Assembly: GCF_001945395.1 (NCBI RefSeq)
Contig: NZ_MSXV01000004.1
Span: 1-64,000, forward strand
DNA from: Pseudomonas sp. PA15(2017)
GTDB lineage: Bacteria; Pseudomonadota; Gammaproteobacteria; Pseudomonadales; Pseudomonadaceae
Direction of reading: 5' to 3'
DNA length: 64,000 bases
Shown here: one piece after another, positions 1-8,545 of the stretch
Layout: the number at the start of each line of letters is the position of its first letter
How positions within the stretch are numbered: the stretch's first letter is position 1
Notes under the pieces: generated by a model
The model's input: the letters and a program-made list of their open reading frames with translations, nothing else
What the model was told of the DNA's origin: nothing
Database searches by the model: none
Program-made: the position numbers and the translations under genes

Positions 1-42
1 CTGCTTTGCCCGCGACCTTCGCCCTGGATATAACCCATAAAC

Positions 43-76
43 GACAATGCCCCTATCAACCGATAGAGGCATTGTC
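43..76. terminator. Long hairpin downstream of yceI
   Basis: An inverted repeat with arms of about 14 bases (GACAATGCC-CTATC and its complement) separated by AACC. It lies about 75 bases past the yceI stop on the minus strand. No clear T-run follows on either strand, so it is only a possible terminator or mRNA-stabilising hairpin. The bases between it and yceI show nothing else. Confidence 0.35.
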
Positions 77-149
77 TTCAACTCACCCTCGGACTGCTAG
101 GTTTTCACACAGTCTGTCAGAGCCGGCGTTTTTGTTTCTAGCGTCAGGC

Positions 150-728
150 TTACTTGCGCACGCCTTCCACGGAAATGATCAGCTCGACTTCCTGCGAAAC
201 CGGGCCCAGATCCTTCTCGATATTGAAGTCCTTCAGCTTCAGCTTGGTGCTGCCCTCGAAGCCGGCGCGGTAGCCGCCCCATGGGTCGTCACCCTGACCG
301 ATGAACTTGGCGGCGATCACCACCGGCTTGGTCACGCCGTTGAGGGTCAGGTCGCCAGTGATGTCGGCAGCGCCCTGGCCGGTCGACTTGACCGAGGTGG
401 ACTTGAAGGTCGCGGTCGGGTTCTTGCTGACGTTGAGGAAATCGGCGCTACGGATGTGCTTGTCGCGCTCGGCGTGGTTGGTGTCGACGCTTTCGGTCTT
501 CAGGGTCACGTCGACCTTGCTGGCCTCGGGGTTCTTCTCGTCGAAGCTGAAGGAGCCGTCGAAATCCTTGAAGGTGCCGTACAGCCAGCTGTAGCCCAGG
601 TGACTGATCTTGAAATTGACGAAGGCGTGCTGGCCTTGCTTGTCGATGGCGTAGTCGGCAGCCATTGCCTGGCCAGCGCCCAGCAGAGCGGTACCCAGCG
701 CCAGTGCAGCGAAAGTCTTCTTCAACAT
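150..728 (-). CDS. yceI: YceI family periplasmic lipocalin-like protein
   Basis: A 192-residue secreted protein. Residues 1-23 form a classic signal peptide (KK, hydrophobic core, AMA before ADY), so the mature protein is periplasmic. The rest matches the YceI family: a beta-barrel that binds an isoprenoid or other amphipathic ligand, with the typical run DxxHxxVxFKISHLG near the mature N-terminus and a central HIRSADFL segment. A strong ribosome site (AAGGAG) sits 8 bases before the ATG. It is the second gene after a cytochrome b561 on the same strand, 62 bases apart, the same pairing as E. coli yceJ-yceI. This suggests a shared role in quinone or redox handling at the inner membrane. The physiological ligand is unknown. 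Confidence 0.92.
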   Translation of the reverse strand: MLKKTFAALALGTALLGAGQAMAADYAIDKQGQHAFVNFKISHLGYSWLYGTFKDFDGSFSFDEKNPEASKVDVTLKTESVDTNHAERDKHIRSADFLNVSKNPTATFKSTSVKSTGQGAADITGDLTLNGVTKPVVIAAKFIGQGDDPWGGYRAGFEGSTKLKLKDFNIEKDLGPVSQEVELIISVEGVRK

Positions 729-790
729 GGAAACTCCTTGTGAGATGAAAATGGATGGCGCTGCAGAGCAACGCCGAAACCGCAGGAAGA

Positions 791-1336
791 TCAGCGCCCG
801 AAGATACGCAGCAAGGTGCGATCACGGTCGATGAAGTGGTGCTTCAACGCAGCCAGGCCATGCAGGACCGCAAAGATCACGATAGCCCAGGCCAGGTATT
901 CATGAATCAGGCCGGCGACATCCCCCTGATTGGGAATGCTGGTCACACTCGCCGGCACCTCGAACCAGCCGAACACGCTGATGCCCCGGCCATCGGCAGT
1001 GGAGATCAGGTAACCGGAAGTCATCAGCACGAACAGCCCCAGGTACAGGAAGCCGTGCCCCAGCTTGCTGGCCACGCGCGTCAGCCGACCATGCTCGGGC
1101 AACGCCGGCGGCGGCGGGCTGGCCAGGCGCCACGCCAGGCGCGCCAGCATGACGATGAACAGCAGGATGCCGATGCTCTTGTGGATGTTCGGCGCCGTCT
1201 GGTACCAGGTGCTGTAGTAGCTCAGCCCGACCATCCAGAAACCAAGGGCGAACAACCCGAATACCGCAAGGGCCACCAGCCAATGCAGGGAGATGCTGAT
1301 GAGACCGTAACGGAACGTAGAATTACGCCACTGCAT
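791..1336 (-). CDS. Cytochrome b561 (YceJ-like)
   Basis: A 181-residue integral membrane dihaem cytochrome with four predicted transmembrane helices. Candidate haem-ligand histidines lie in ISLHW (helix 1), NIHKSIG (helix 2) and the last helix (LIHEYLAW and [10 protein letters not shown]). The ATG at 1336 gives [11 protein letters not shown], the usual family start. An upstream in-frame start at 1378 would add an atypical 14-residue leader. It precedes yceI as in the E. coli yceJI pair and probably passes electrons between quinones and a periplasmic partner. The upstream region holds several inverted repeats. Confidence 0.88.
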   Translation of the reverse strand: MQWRNSTFRYGLISISLHWLVALAVFGLFALGFWMVGLSYYSTWYQTAPNIHKSIGILLFIVMLARLAWRLASPPPPALPEHGRLTRVASKLGHGFLYLGLFVLMTSGYLISTADGRGISVFGWFEVPASVTSIPNQGDVAGLIHEYLAWAIVIFAVLHGLAALKHHFIDRDRTLLRIFGR

Positions 1337-1370
1337 GGCCTGCTTCCAGAAGTTGAGTTGGACAGAGATT

Positions 1371-1431
1371 AGCAACAAACCTATCGACTAATAGCAGAAA
1401 TTGTTGCTGTGAAATATCGAGAAAGGCGATA
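1371..1431. promoter_or_regulatory. Cluster of inverted repeats before the b561-yceI operon
   Basis: Three nested or adjacent inverted repeats occupy the intergenic space. AGCAACAA (1371-1378) pairs with TTGTTGCT (1401-1408), CTAT/ATAG lies inside it (1381-1394), and TATCG (1415-1419) pairs with CGATA (1427-1431). They lie 35-95 bases before the b561 start and could be an operator for a dimeric regulator. No regulator can be named and no clear sigma-70 boxes were found. Confidence 0.3.
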
Positions 1432-1601
1432 GCTGAGCACCATCACCAGATGCCAACGAGGTTAGTCCTTGACCTATTCGAAGCGTTCAAAGCCACGGAC
1501 CTGAACGGTCGCTTTCAGCGGATCAGCGGTGGCAGACGGCAAAAAACGGCAGGTGCGCGCTTCTGATAGGCTTGCCCGCTGATAATTGGGAGAGCGACTC
1601 G

Positions 1602-3005
1602 ATGAGTAACCAACACTGGATGCAGCGTGACCTGGACGTCCTCTGGCACCCTTGTACACAGATGAAGGACCACGAGCGTCTGCCGCTGATCCCGATCCGC
1701 CGCGGTGAAGGCGTGTGGCTGGAGGACTTCGAGGGCAAGCGTTACCTGGATGCCGTCAGTTCCTGGTGGGTCAATGTGTTCGGCCACGCCAACCCGCGTA
1801 TCGGCAGGCGCATCAAAGAGCAGGTGGATCAGCTCGAGCACGTGATGCTGGCCGGTTTCAGCCACCAGCCGGTGGTGGAATTGTCCGAGCGGCTGGTGAA
1901 GATCACGCCGCCGGGGCTGAGCCGGTTGTTCTACGCCGACAACGGTTCCTCGGGCATCGAAGTGGCGCTGAAGATGAGCTTTCACTATTGGCTCAACAGC
2001 GGCCAGCCTGCGAAGAAACGTTTCGTGACCCTGACCAACAGCTACCACGGCGAAACCGTGGCGGCGATGTCGGTGGGCGACGTGGCGCTGTTCACCGATA
2101 CCTACAAGGCGCTGTTGCTCGACACCCTCAAGGTGCCGAGCCCGGATTGCTACCTGCGCCCGGAGGGCGTGAGCTGGGAAGAGCACTCGCGGACGATGTT
2201 CGCCGCCATGGAGCAAACCCTGGCCGAGCACCATCACGAAGTCGCGGCGGTGATCGTCGAACCTTTGATCCAGGGTGCCGGCGGCATGCGCATGTACCAC
2301 CCGATCTACCTGACGGTGCTGCGCGAGGCTTGCGACCGCTACGGCGTACACCTGATCCATGACGAAATCGCCGTCGGCTTTGGCCGCACCGGCACCATGT
2401 TCGCCTGCGAGCAGGCCGGCATCACGCCGGACTTTCTGGTGCTGTCCAAGGCGCTCACCGGCGGCTATCTGCCGATGGCCGCGGTACTGACCACCGATGA
2501 GGTCTACGCCGCGTTCTATGACGAATACGCCACCCTGCGTGCCTTCCTGCATTCGCACACCTACACCGGCAACCCGCTGGCCTGCGCCGCTGCTCTGGCG
2601 ACCCTGGATATTTTCGAGGAGGACGGCGTGATAGAGGCCAACAAACGGCTCGCCGCGCGCATGGCCAGCGCGACCGCACACCTGGTCGATCACTCTCACG
2701 TCGCCGAAGTGCGCCAGACCGGCATGGCCCTGGCCATCGAGATGGTGCAGGACAAAGCCGGCAAGGTCGCCTACCCCTGGCAGGAACGCCGCGGCCTCAA
2801 GGTGTACCAGCACGCCCTGACCCGCGGCGCATTGCTGCGGCCACTGGGTAGCGTGGTGTATTTCCTGCCGCCCTACGTGATCAGCGAAGAGCAGATCGAC
2901 TTTCTCGCTGACGTGGCCAGCGAAGGCATCGACCTGGCTACCCGCACTTCGGTCAGCGTACCGGTAGGCGACACCCGCTATCCAGGCTTCCGCGATCCAG
3001 GCTGA
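1602..3005 (+). CDS. bioA: Adenosylmethionine-8-amino-7-oxononanoate aminotransferase
   Basis: A 467-residue fold-type I PLP aminotransferase of biotin synthesis. It moves the amino group of S-adenosylmethionine to KAPA to give DAPA. Diagnostic segments are [11 protein letters not shown] at the N-terminus, [15 protein letters not shown] for cofactor and substrate binding, [12 protein letters not shown] with the PLP-contacting Asp, and [13 protein letters not shown] with the Schiff-base Lys. The ATG at 1602 (MSNQHW) gives the family length. An upstream in-frame ATG at 1572 is less likely. It stands alone, away from the bioBFHCD genes, as is usual in Pseudomonas. From recall, in P. aeruginosa it is next to rsmE. 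Here a porin gene on the other strand lies between them. Confidence 0.96.
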   Translation: MSNQHWMQRDLDVLWHPCTQMKDHERLPLIPIRRGEGVWLEDFEGKRYLDAVSSWWVNVFGHANPRIGRRIKEQVDQLEHVMLAGFSHQPVVELSERLVKITPPGLSRLFYADNGSSGIEVALKMSFHYWLNSGQPAKKRFVTLTNSYHGETVAAMSVGDVALFTDTYKALLLDTLKVPSPDCYLRPEGVSWEEHSRTMFAAMEQTLAEHHHEVAAVIVEPLIQGAGGMRMYHPIYLTVLREACDRYGVHLIHDEIAVGFGRTGTMFACEQAGITPDFLVLSKALTGGYLPMAAVLTTDEVYAAFYDEYATLRAFLHSHTYTGNPLACAAALATLDIFEEDGVIEANKRLAARMASATAHLVDHSHVAEVRQTGMALAIEMVQDKAGKVAYPWQERRGLKVYQHALTRGALLRPLGSVVYFLPPYVISEEQIDFLADVASEGIDLATRTSVSVPVGDTRYPGFRDPG

Positions 3006-3049
3006 CGGCGCAGGCAGGTGGGCGAGCGCCACCTGCCGTCATGCCTTGC

Positions 3050-4360
3050 TCAGAGCACGCTCAGCGGATACTCGACGATGAAGCGCACCTGGTCGGAGTC
3101 CACATCCGAGGTTCCGGAGATACGGTGCGTGGCCTGGCGCAGGCGGAACTTGAGATCCTTGGCCGCGCCACTCTGCACCACATATTGCACGTTCACATCA
3201 CGCTCCCAGTGCTTTTCGTTGTCGGCGTAATAGGCGTAGGGGCTGGATGCGTCCATCTTGCTGCCGTCAACGTTGTCGCCGCGGATGTACGAGACGTAGA
3301 ACGACAGCCCCGGCACTCCGTAACTGGCCAGGTCCATGGCGTAGGTGGCGCGCCAGGAGCGCTCGCCCGGCCCGTTGAAATCCACCAGTTGCGAGGAGTT
3401 GGCCAGGTAAATCGAGTCTTGCGCACCGCCGCCGCCGAGCGTCAGGTAGTCGAACGGCTGATCGCCATGCACCCGTTGGTGGGCGATGGTGAAGGTATGC
3501 GCCCCCACCGAGTAGGCGGTCGCCAGTGACCAGGCGGTGACGTCGATGTCGCCGGCAACCGACTTGCCCTCATCCAGCGTCCGATAGATGTTGAAATCGA
3601 AGTTCAATGCCTGCTGGTCATCGATCGCCAGGTTGTAGATGGCGTTGCCGTAGTACTGACGCCACAGGTCTTCATAGCGCGAGGCGTAGGCACTGAAACT
3701 CAAGGCATCGCTGGCCACCCAATTGGCCCCGACATAATCGACACTGCCGCCTTCGGCACCCGGTGCGTAGGTGCTGTAGAAGCCATCGCGGCTACCGGCC
3801 TGGTTGAAATCCTTGGACGAAGTGAAATGGCCTGCGTCGATGATCAGGTCATCGATCTCGGCGCTGGTCAGCTGGAAACCAGTCGCGGTGGCAGGTACCA
3901 GACGAGCGTCGGCGACTGCGATTACCGGGTTGTAGGGCCGCAGCTGGCCATACTTGAGTTCCGAATTGGAAATGCGCATTTTCACGGCGCCACCGAGGGT
4001 GCCGAACTCGTCGTCAGCCTGGTTGGTGGACGAGTCCACCGGCAGCAACCCGGAGCCTGATCGCCCTCGTCCGCTGTCCAGTTTGATGCCCATGTAGGCA
4101 TTGAGATCGACGCCAAAACCGACGACGCCCTGGGTATAACCCGAGCTGTATTCGAGGTGAAAACCCTGGCCCCATTCGCGATTATCCTCGGCTCCGCTCG
4201 CATGGCGATCCATATGCCAGTAAACGTTGCGGGTCAGCAGATTCAGCGTGCTGTCTTCGAGAAAACCCTTGGATTCGGCCTGGTTCGCCTGAGCGGTGGA
4301 AATGGCCAGAAGACTGGCGCTCAGCGCCATCAACGATAATCCGGTACGTTGCACGATCAT
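3050..4360 (-). CDS. OprD family outer-membrane porin
   Basis: A 436-residue protein with a signal peptide (residues 1-25, ending AQA before NQA). The mature part has the OprD-family opening: FLEDSTLNLLTRNVYW, then a tyrosine- and glycine-rich series of amphipathic beta strands, including SSGYTQGVVGFGVD. The family forms 18-stranded monomeric channels for amino acids, aromatic acids or other small anions. The sequence does not show which substrate this one carries, and no catabolic operon adjoins it. It is convergent with bioA and divergent from rsmE. Its location between these two genes suggests an insertion relative to P. aeruginosa gene order. Confidence 0.9.
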   Translation of the reverse strand: MIVQRTGLSLMALSASLLAISTAQANQAESKGFLEDSTLNLLTRNVYWHMDRHASGAEDNREWGQGFHLEYSSGYTQGVVGFGVDLNAYMGIKLDSGRGRSGSGLLPVDSSTNQADDEFGTLGGAVKMRISNSELKYGQLRPYNPVIAVADARLVPATATGFQLTSAEIDDLIIDAGHFTSSKDFNQAGSRDGFYSTYAPGAEGGSVDYVGANWVASDALSFSAYASRYEDLWRQYYGNAIYNLAIDDQQALNFDFNIYRTLDEGKSVAGDIDVTAWSLATAYSVGAHTFTIAHQRVHGDQPFDYLTLGGGGAQDSIYLANSSQLVDFNGPGERSWRATYAMDLASYGVPGLSFYVSYIRGDNVDGSKMDASSPYAYYADNEKHWERDVNVQYVVQSGAAKDLKFRLRQATHRISGTSDVDSDQVRFIVEYPLSVL

Positions 4361-4743
4361 TATTATTCCCTAAGCGTGGAATGTAGCGGCGGATAGTCCG
4401 CCCTTGGAACAGGATGAGCTGCAGCGCCCACGCCGCTAAACGGCAACAGGTTTCCCCTGCCTGACGTGCGTTCGCGTGAGCCACCCACCCCTTGGTCAGC
4501 CCTGCCGTGCTGAAGCGCCCCGGGAATGCGGCCCGGGAGCAAGGCCGCTCTTTTTTTACCCTATGGCCAATGGACGCATTGTCGCAACCCTCGATGCAGC
4601 GAGCGGCGTTGCCGTTCACCTATCGCGAGCGACTCACACCCATCACCGCGTGCCCTGCAGCAACGCCACGGCGATCGATGGCCTGCAGAAAAATGACCAG
4701 CCGGTTATGCTTGCCCACCCTCAGCCCATATCCGTCACCGACC
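4361..4743. other. Divergent oprD-rsmE intergenic region
   Basis: A 383-base region between the start of the porin gene (minus) and the rsmE start (plus). The only clear structure is a plus-strand terminator-like hairpin near 4528-4557. No open frame here looks coding: rsmE homologues begin at the 4744 ATG, and the in-frame extension upstream is rich in rare, low-complexity translation. Confidence 0.5.
4528..4557 (+). terminator. Orphan intrinsic terminator on the plus strand
   Basis: GCGGCC (4528-4533) pairs with GGCCGC (4543-4548) across a 9-base loop and is followed at once by TCTTTTTTT. It is a textbook Rho-independent terminator reading on the plus strand. No plus-strand gene lies immediately upstream, since bioA ends 1.5 kb earlier and the porin is on the other strand. 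It therefore ends either a small untranslated RNA or an rsmE leader. Confidence 0.65.
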
Positions 4744-5463
4744 ATGCGCCTTTCCCGCTTCTTCATCGACGCCCCTCTTTCCCTCGGCCAACACGAACTG
4801 CCCGAGGCCCAGGCCCACTACATCGGCCGGGTACTGCGGCACGCCGCGGGTGACGCCGTGCAGCTGTTCGATGGCAGCGGCCAAGAGTTTCTCGGCGAAC
4901 TGCTCGAGGTGGGCAAGAAGACGGTGCGCGTCGAGCTGCGCGAGCAGTTCACCGGGCAGGCCGAGTCGCCCCTGCACATCCACCTGGGCCAGGGTCTGTC
5001 CCGTGGCGAGCGCATGGACTGGGCGATCCAGAAGGCCACCGAACTGGGCGCCCAGGTGATCAGCCCGATCATCAGCACGCGCTGTGAAGTACGCCTGAAG
5101 GATGAGCGCACCGACAAACGCATGGCCCACTGGCGTCAGGTGGCGATCAGCGCCTGCGAGCAATGCGGACGCTCGGTAATTCCGCTGATCCATCCGCCCA
5201 TCACGCTGACCGACTGGCTGCAGCAAACCCAGGCGGATCTCAAGCTGGTGCTGCACCCCGTTGCCGAGCCGCTGAGCAGCCATGCCAAACCCGCGTCGCT
5301 GGCCTTTCTGATCGGCCCCGAGGGCGGCCTGACCGATGCCGAAGTCGAGCAGGCGAAAGGCACCGACTTCCACGCCGCGCGCCTGGGGCCGCGCGTACTG
5401 CGCACCGAAACCGCGCCGGTGGCGGGCCTGGCGCTGGCCCAGCACTTGTGGGGCGATTTCTAA
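4744..5463 (+). CDS. rsmE: 16S rRNA (uracil1498-N3)-methyltransferase
   Basis: A 239-residue SPOUT-class methyltransferase that methylates U1498 of 16S rRNA in the assembled 30S subunit. The N-terminal PUA-like part starts MRLSRFFID. The knotted C-terminal domain carries the family motifs ATELGAQVISPI, FLIGPEGGLTDAEV and LGPRVLRTETAP, which form the AdoMet pocket. The ATG at 4744 matches the family start, whereas the frame is open for 84 more codons upstream without homology-like content. The stop codon overlaps the end of a repeat element that follows. Confidence 0.95.
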   Translation: MRLSRFFIDAPLSLGQHELPEAQAHYIGRVLRHAAGDAVQLFDGSGQEFLGELLEVGKKTVRVELREQFTGQAESPLHIHLGQGLSRGERMDWAIQKATELGAQVISPIISTRCEVRLKDERTDKRMAHWRQVAISACEQCGRSVIPLIHPPITLTDWLQQTQADLKLVLHPVAEPLSSHAKPASLAFLIGPEGGLTDAEVEQAKGTDFHAARLGPRVLRTETAPVAGLALAQHLWGDF

Positions 5464-5684
5464 GAATCTGTTCATGATCCTTATGAGCATGAAGTGGCAG
5501 TTACAAGGCAGGAGCAGACATCGGCGCAGTATCTGTGGGAGCGGGCCATGCCCGCGATTTTTCGCGCGCATGGCCCGCTCCCACAGATAATCACCAGCCC
5601 AACCTTCGGGAACGAACGGCCGCTACCGCCACTCAGCTACCAGAAATCGAAGAGCCTGGTCTGAAAGATCCTGAACAGGCTCTA
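5462..5684. repeat. Composite ~220-bp repeat element, copy A
   Basis: Imperfect terminal inverted repeats (AGAATCTGTTCATGATC at 5463-5479; the complement of AGAGCCTGTTCAGGATC at 5667-5683) enclose a central REP palindrome. The arms are homologous to the elements at 29.87-30.07 kb and 48.37-48.59 kb. For example, the segment with AATCGA..GCCTGGTCTGAAAGATC recurs at 48.55 kb. No coding capacity is seen, which fits a MITE-like or REP-derived non-autonomous element. Confidence 0.75.
5533..5586. repeat. REP palindrome
   Basis: Two GTGGGAGCGG units face each other (CTGTGGGAGC ... GCTCCCACAG) with internal GGGCCATGC/GCATGGCCC arms. This is the typical Pseudomonas REP pair, able to form a long hairpin between rsmE and the following gene. 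Related cores lie at 26988, 29955 and 48429. Confidence 0.85.
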
Positions 5685-5798
5685 AGCCCACTCTGTGGGT
5701 GTGGCGACGGCGCATCGCGCAAAACCGCCAGAAACCTGTGGCCAATTGGCTATCATCAGCAGACGGCCCGTGCACACCGGGCATGATGAGAACCCACC

Positions 5799-6320
5799 AT
5801 GAATGACCGCTATTCAGGCACCCAGATCACCCTGCACTGGCTCAGCGCTGTGCTGGTCATCTGCACCCTGTCGCTGCCTTATGTCCAGGATCTGGTTGCC
5901 GATCTGCTCGGCGGTACTGGCGGGGTGTTCACCCTGCACAAATCCCTGGGCCTGAGCATTCTGCTACTGACCGTTCTGCGCCTGCTGGTGCGTGCTCGGC
6001 AAGGCACACCACAGCTGTTGGCCGACCGCGCACGCTGGCAGCGCAACGCCGCCAAGCTGGGCCACGGTGTCCTTTATGCGCTGTTGCTGGCGATGCCCCT
6101 GAGCGGCCTGCTGTTCGGCAAACGGCCGGTGGAGTTGTTCTGGCTGGTAACCATCGATCCGCTGCCGGTTTCCGATGCCACCCGCGCCCTGGCCCGTCAG
6201 TTTCATCTGACCGCAAAGTACCTGCTGTTCGCCTTGATCCTGGGCCACGCCTGCATGGCGCTCTGGCACCACTACGGGCTGCGCGACGGCGTGCTGCGCT
6301 CGATGCTGCCGCGCCGCTGA
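5799..6320 (+). CDS. Cytochrome b561
   Basis: A 173-residue inner-membrane protein with four hydrophobic helices and the b561 haem-binding pattern. Histidines lie in ITLHWLSAV, TLHKSLGL, LGHGVLYA and the final RQFHLTAKY...LGHACMALWHH helix. It differs in sequence from the b561 encoded at 791-1336, so the window has two paralogues. It is a single gene after a repeat element. A ferritin-like gene converges on it from the other strand. Its electron donor and acceptor cannot be told from sequence. Confidence 0.87.
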   Translation: MNDRYSGTQITLHWLSAVLVICTLSLPYVQDLVADLLGGTGGVFTLHKSLGLSILLLTVLRLLVRARQGTPQLLADRARWQRNAAKLGHGVLYALLLAMPLSGLLFGKRPVELFWLVTIDPLPVSDATRALARQFHLTAKYLLFALILGHACMALWHHYGLRDGVLRSMLPRR

Positions 6321-6356
6321 TCGCCGGGGCGTTGAATGCGCCCCCCGGCCAACGCC

Positions 6357-6887
6357 TCAGAGATCGTCGAGGATATCGGCCATATCGTCGGCGTGTTCTT
6401 CTTCCTGGGCGAGGATGTCTTCGAAGATGCGTCGCGTGGTCGGATCGTCGTTGCCGAGGAAGGCGATGATCTCGCGATAGCTGTCGATGGCGATGCGCTC
6501 GGCCACCAGGTTCTCGGTCACCATCTCCTTGAGCGAACTACCGGCAACGTACTCGGCATGGGAGCGGCCAATTAGCGTGGCCGGATTGAAGTCCGGCTCA
6601 CCACCAAGCTGGGTGATGCGCTCGGCCAGTTTGTCGGAGTGCTCCAGCTCCTGCTGCGCATGCTCGAGAAATTCGGCAGCGGCAACGCTGGCCTTGAGGC
6701 CGGTGGCCATGTGGTAGTGGCGCTTGTAGCGCAGGTAGCAGACCAGCTCGGTGGCCAACGACTCGTTGAGCAGACGCAGGACTGTCTCGCGATCGGCCGA
6801 ATAACTCTCGGTGATCGCGCCGGACTCAAGGTGCTGACGCGCGCGCTGGCGCAGGATGCTGATATCGGTGAGAGGGGTGGCGCTCAT
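6357..6887 (-). CDS. Ferritin-like (bacterioferritin-related) di-iron protein
   Basis: A 176-residue all-helical protein with two ferritin-type repeats. The first has NESLATELVCYLRYKRHY followed by QQELEHSDKL, and the second has ENLVAERIAIDSYREII followed by QEEEHADDM. The paired E...ExxH motifs supply a di-iron centre. Length and motifs fit the bacterioferritin/Dps-like superfamily, and the protein likely oxidises and stores iron or protects against peroxide. The Met typical for haem-bridging in true bacterioferritin cannot be confirmed. It lies 116 bases after chpC on the same strand and may have its own promoter. In P. aeruginosa the chpD-chpE genes occupy this place, from recall. Confidence 0.85.
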   Translation of the reverse strand: MSATPLTDISILRQRARQHLESGAITESYSADRETVLRLLNESLATELVCYLRYKRHYHMATGLKASVAAAEFLEHAQQELEHSDKLAERITQLGGEPDFNPATLIGRSHAEYVAGSSLKEMVTENLVAERIAIDSYREIIAFLGNDDPTTRRIFEDILAQEEEHADDMADILDDL

Positions 6888-7003
6888 GACTTTTCTCCAT
6901 CGGCTTACGGTTGAGTGCGCCTGCTCTGGCGGCCGGCGGCACTGGGTTGTGAGTCGTGGGGGGAGAAAAAAGTTTGACCTGTTTCAAAATGATACTGCGG
7001 TGC

Positions 7004-7474
7004 TCAGATCAGCTCGGCGTCGGCGAGCAGTTGCTCGAGCCCTTCCAGGTCGGGAATGCGCAATACCGCGTCATCCACCTTCACGGCAGCCAGCTCCAGC
7101 GCCGCAAGGGCCACGTCCGCCCGCGGCAGATCCTCGGTCACCCGCAGGGAACGGGGAATGCCCTGAACCAGCAAGGCGATGAACTTGACATTGGCGCGGC
7201 CGCCCAGGGCATTGAGAATCGCGATGCGGGCACCGTCGCCAACCACTGCAGCGCCACCGCTGGCAGCCTCGAAGCTGAGCAGCGGCAGGCTCAGGTCGCG
7301 CCAGGCAACCTGGCCGAGAAACCAGTCCGGCATGCCGGCCAGGGCCGGTGGCGCGCGATAGGGAATCAGTTCGGCCACCGCCACGTTGGGCAGCAGCAGT
7401 GTGCGATCGGCCAGCGGCACGACCAGACCGGTCAGGCTGCTGACGCTGTTCTGGGTAACGACGGCTTGGCTCAT
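7004..7474 (-). CDS. chpC: CheW-like protein ChpC
   Basis: A 156-residue single-domain CheW homologue, the last gene of the Pil/Chp cluster. Typical CheW pieces are LVVPLADRTLLLPNVAVAEL at the start, WFLGQVAWRDLSLPLLSFE (the equivalent of the GxxxxRGxxxPVxDL loop) and ARIAILNALGG. CheW proteins couple the receptor to the histidine kinase. ChpC is thought to act as an alternative adaptor for ChpA beside PilI. It starts 12 bases after chpB, so the genes are co-transcribed. The position after chpB and the length support the assignment. Confidence 0.87.
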   Translation of the reverse strand: MSQAVVTQNSVSSLTGLVVPLADRTLLLPNVAVAELIPYRAPPALAGMPDWFLGQVAWRDLSLPLLSFEAASGGAAVVGDGARIAILNALGGRANVKFIALLVQGIPRSLRVTEDLPRADVALAALELAAVKVDDAVLRIPDLEGLEQLLADAELI

Positions 7475-7486
7475 GAAAACATCCTG

Positions 7487-8545
7487 TCAGACAGCGAGGG
7501 TGGTTGGAGAGGCATGCCGATAACCGGCGCACTGCTCGGCGAGGTGCTCGACGAGCGCCGCTGCCAGCTCCCGCGGATCGGCGGTGAAGCTGCTGTAGCC
7601 GCCTTCGCGCAGGCTGTCGGGCATGCTCGAGCAGGCGCAGCTCTCGGCGCGCTGCGTCCAGATGAGCCCGCCCTGGCGCTTCAGGTAGGCGGCCGCGGCG
7701 CTGCCATCGCTGCCCATGCCGCTGAAGGCGATCACGCCACTGTCGGCGGCGTAGCGCTGGGCGAGGTTGAGCATCATCTGGTCGATCGACGGGCTGTAAG
7801 GTTCCGGCCAGGGGCGATTGGCAACTCGCATGATGCCGTCATCGGCAAAGGTCAGCTCGTTGCTGATCGGCACCACCACCACTTCGCCACAGCGCAAGGC
7901 ATCGCCATCACGCACGGTGCCGACGCGCCACTGGCTATGGCGGCCGACGGCCTGGGGCAAGGTGGTCTCGAAGCTGGGATCGATATGCTGGGCATACAGG
8001 AACGCCACCGGCAGGCCGCCCGGCAGCGCATCGAGAAACGCTTTGACCGCCGCCGGCCCGCCCAGCGATGCCGCCAGCAGCCAGACCTGCCGGGCCGGCT
8101 CACCCGCCTGCAACGGCGTGTTGGCCAGCGCCGCCGGCAGTTCGATGCGGCCCGGCCGCTGGGCCTCGGCCAGCACGCCGTCCAGGCCGCCGCCCACGGT
8201 GGCCAGGGCCGGATCGCCAACCAGCTTCTTCAGCTTGCCGACCAGCCGGCGCTCCCAGCGCGGGTAGTTTTCCGAGCTGCGCTGCGGCGCATGGCCTTCG
8301 CCGAACAACACCGGCACCTCGGCATTGGCCATCAGGGTGTCGATCAACGGCAGGTCATCGGACTGCACCAGATCGACCAGCCACAAGTCCGCTTCACAGG
8401 CCTGCAACGCTGCGTCATCGAGGCGCCCAGGATCACTGTTGAGCACCACCTGATAGCCGTTGCTGCTCAGGGCCTGCTGCAGCACATGGCGCTGCAGCGA
8501 GGTGTCGGCGATCACGGCGATGCGTGCTGCGCTGGATTGGCTCAT
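7487..8545 (-). CDS. chpB: Pil/Chp protein-glutamate methylesterase ChpB
   Basis: A 352-residue CheB-type methylesterase that removes methyl groups from the receptor PilJ. The C-terminal catalytic domain shows the Ser in LLAASLGGPAAV, the His in YAQHIDPSF and the Asp in FSGMGSDGSAAA, the full triad. The N-terminal ~120 residues resemble a receiver but are degenerate: the opening is RIAVIADTSLQ rather than a paired-acid motif, so phosphorylation may be lost. The ATG at 8545 overlaps the chpA stop (ATGA), indicating translational coupling. An upstream in-frame ATG at 8560 is less likely. Confidence 0.92.
   Translation of the reverse strand: MSQSSAARIAVIADTSLQRHVLQQALSSNGYQVVLNSDPGRLDDAALQACEADLWLVDLVQSDDLPLIDTLMANAEVPVLFGEGHAPQRSSENYPRWERRLVGKLKKLVGDPALATVGGGLDGVLAEAQRPGRIELPAALANTPLQAGEPARQVWLLAASLGGPAAVKAFLDALPGGLPVAFLYAQHIDPSFETTLPQAVGRHSQWRVGTVRDGDALRCGEVVVVPISNELTFADDGIMRVANRPWPEPYSPSIDQMMLNLAQRYAADSGVIAFSGMGSDGSAAAAYLKRQGGLIWTQRAESCACSSMPDSLREGGYSSFTADPRELAAALVEHLAEQCAGYRHASPTTLAV

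Noticed and set aside
6..743. Plus-strand open frame of 245 codons
   Set aside because: Antisense to yceI, which has a signal peptide and good ribosome site.
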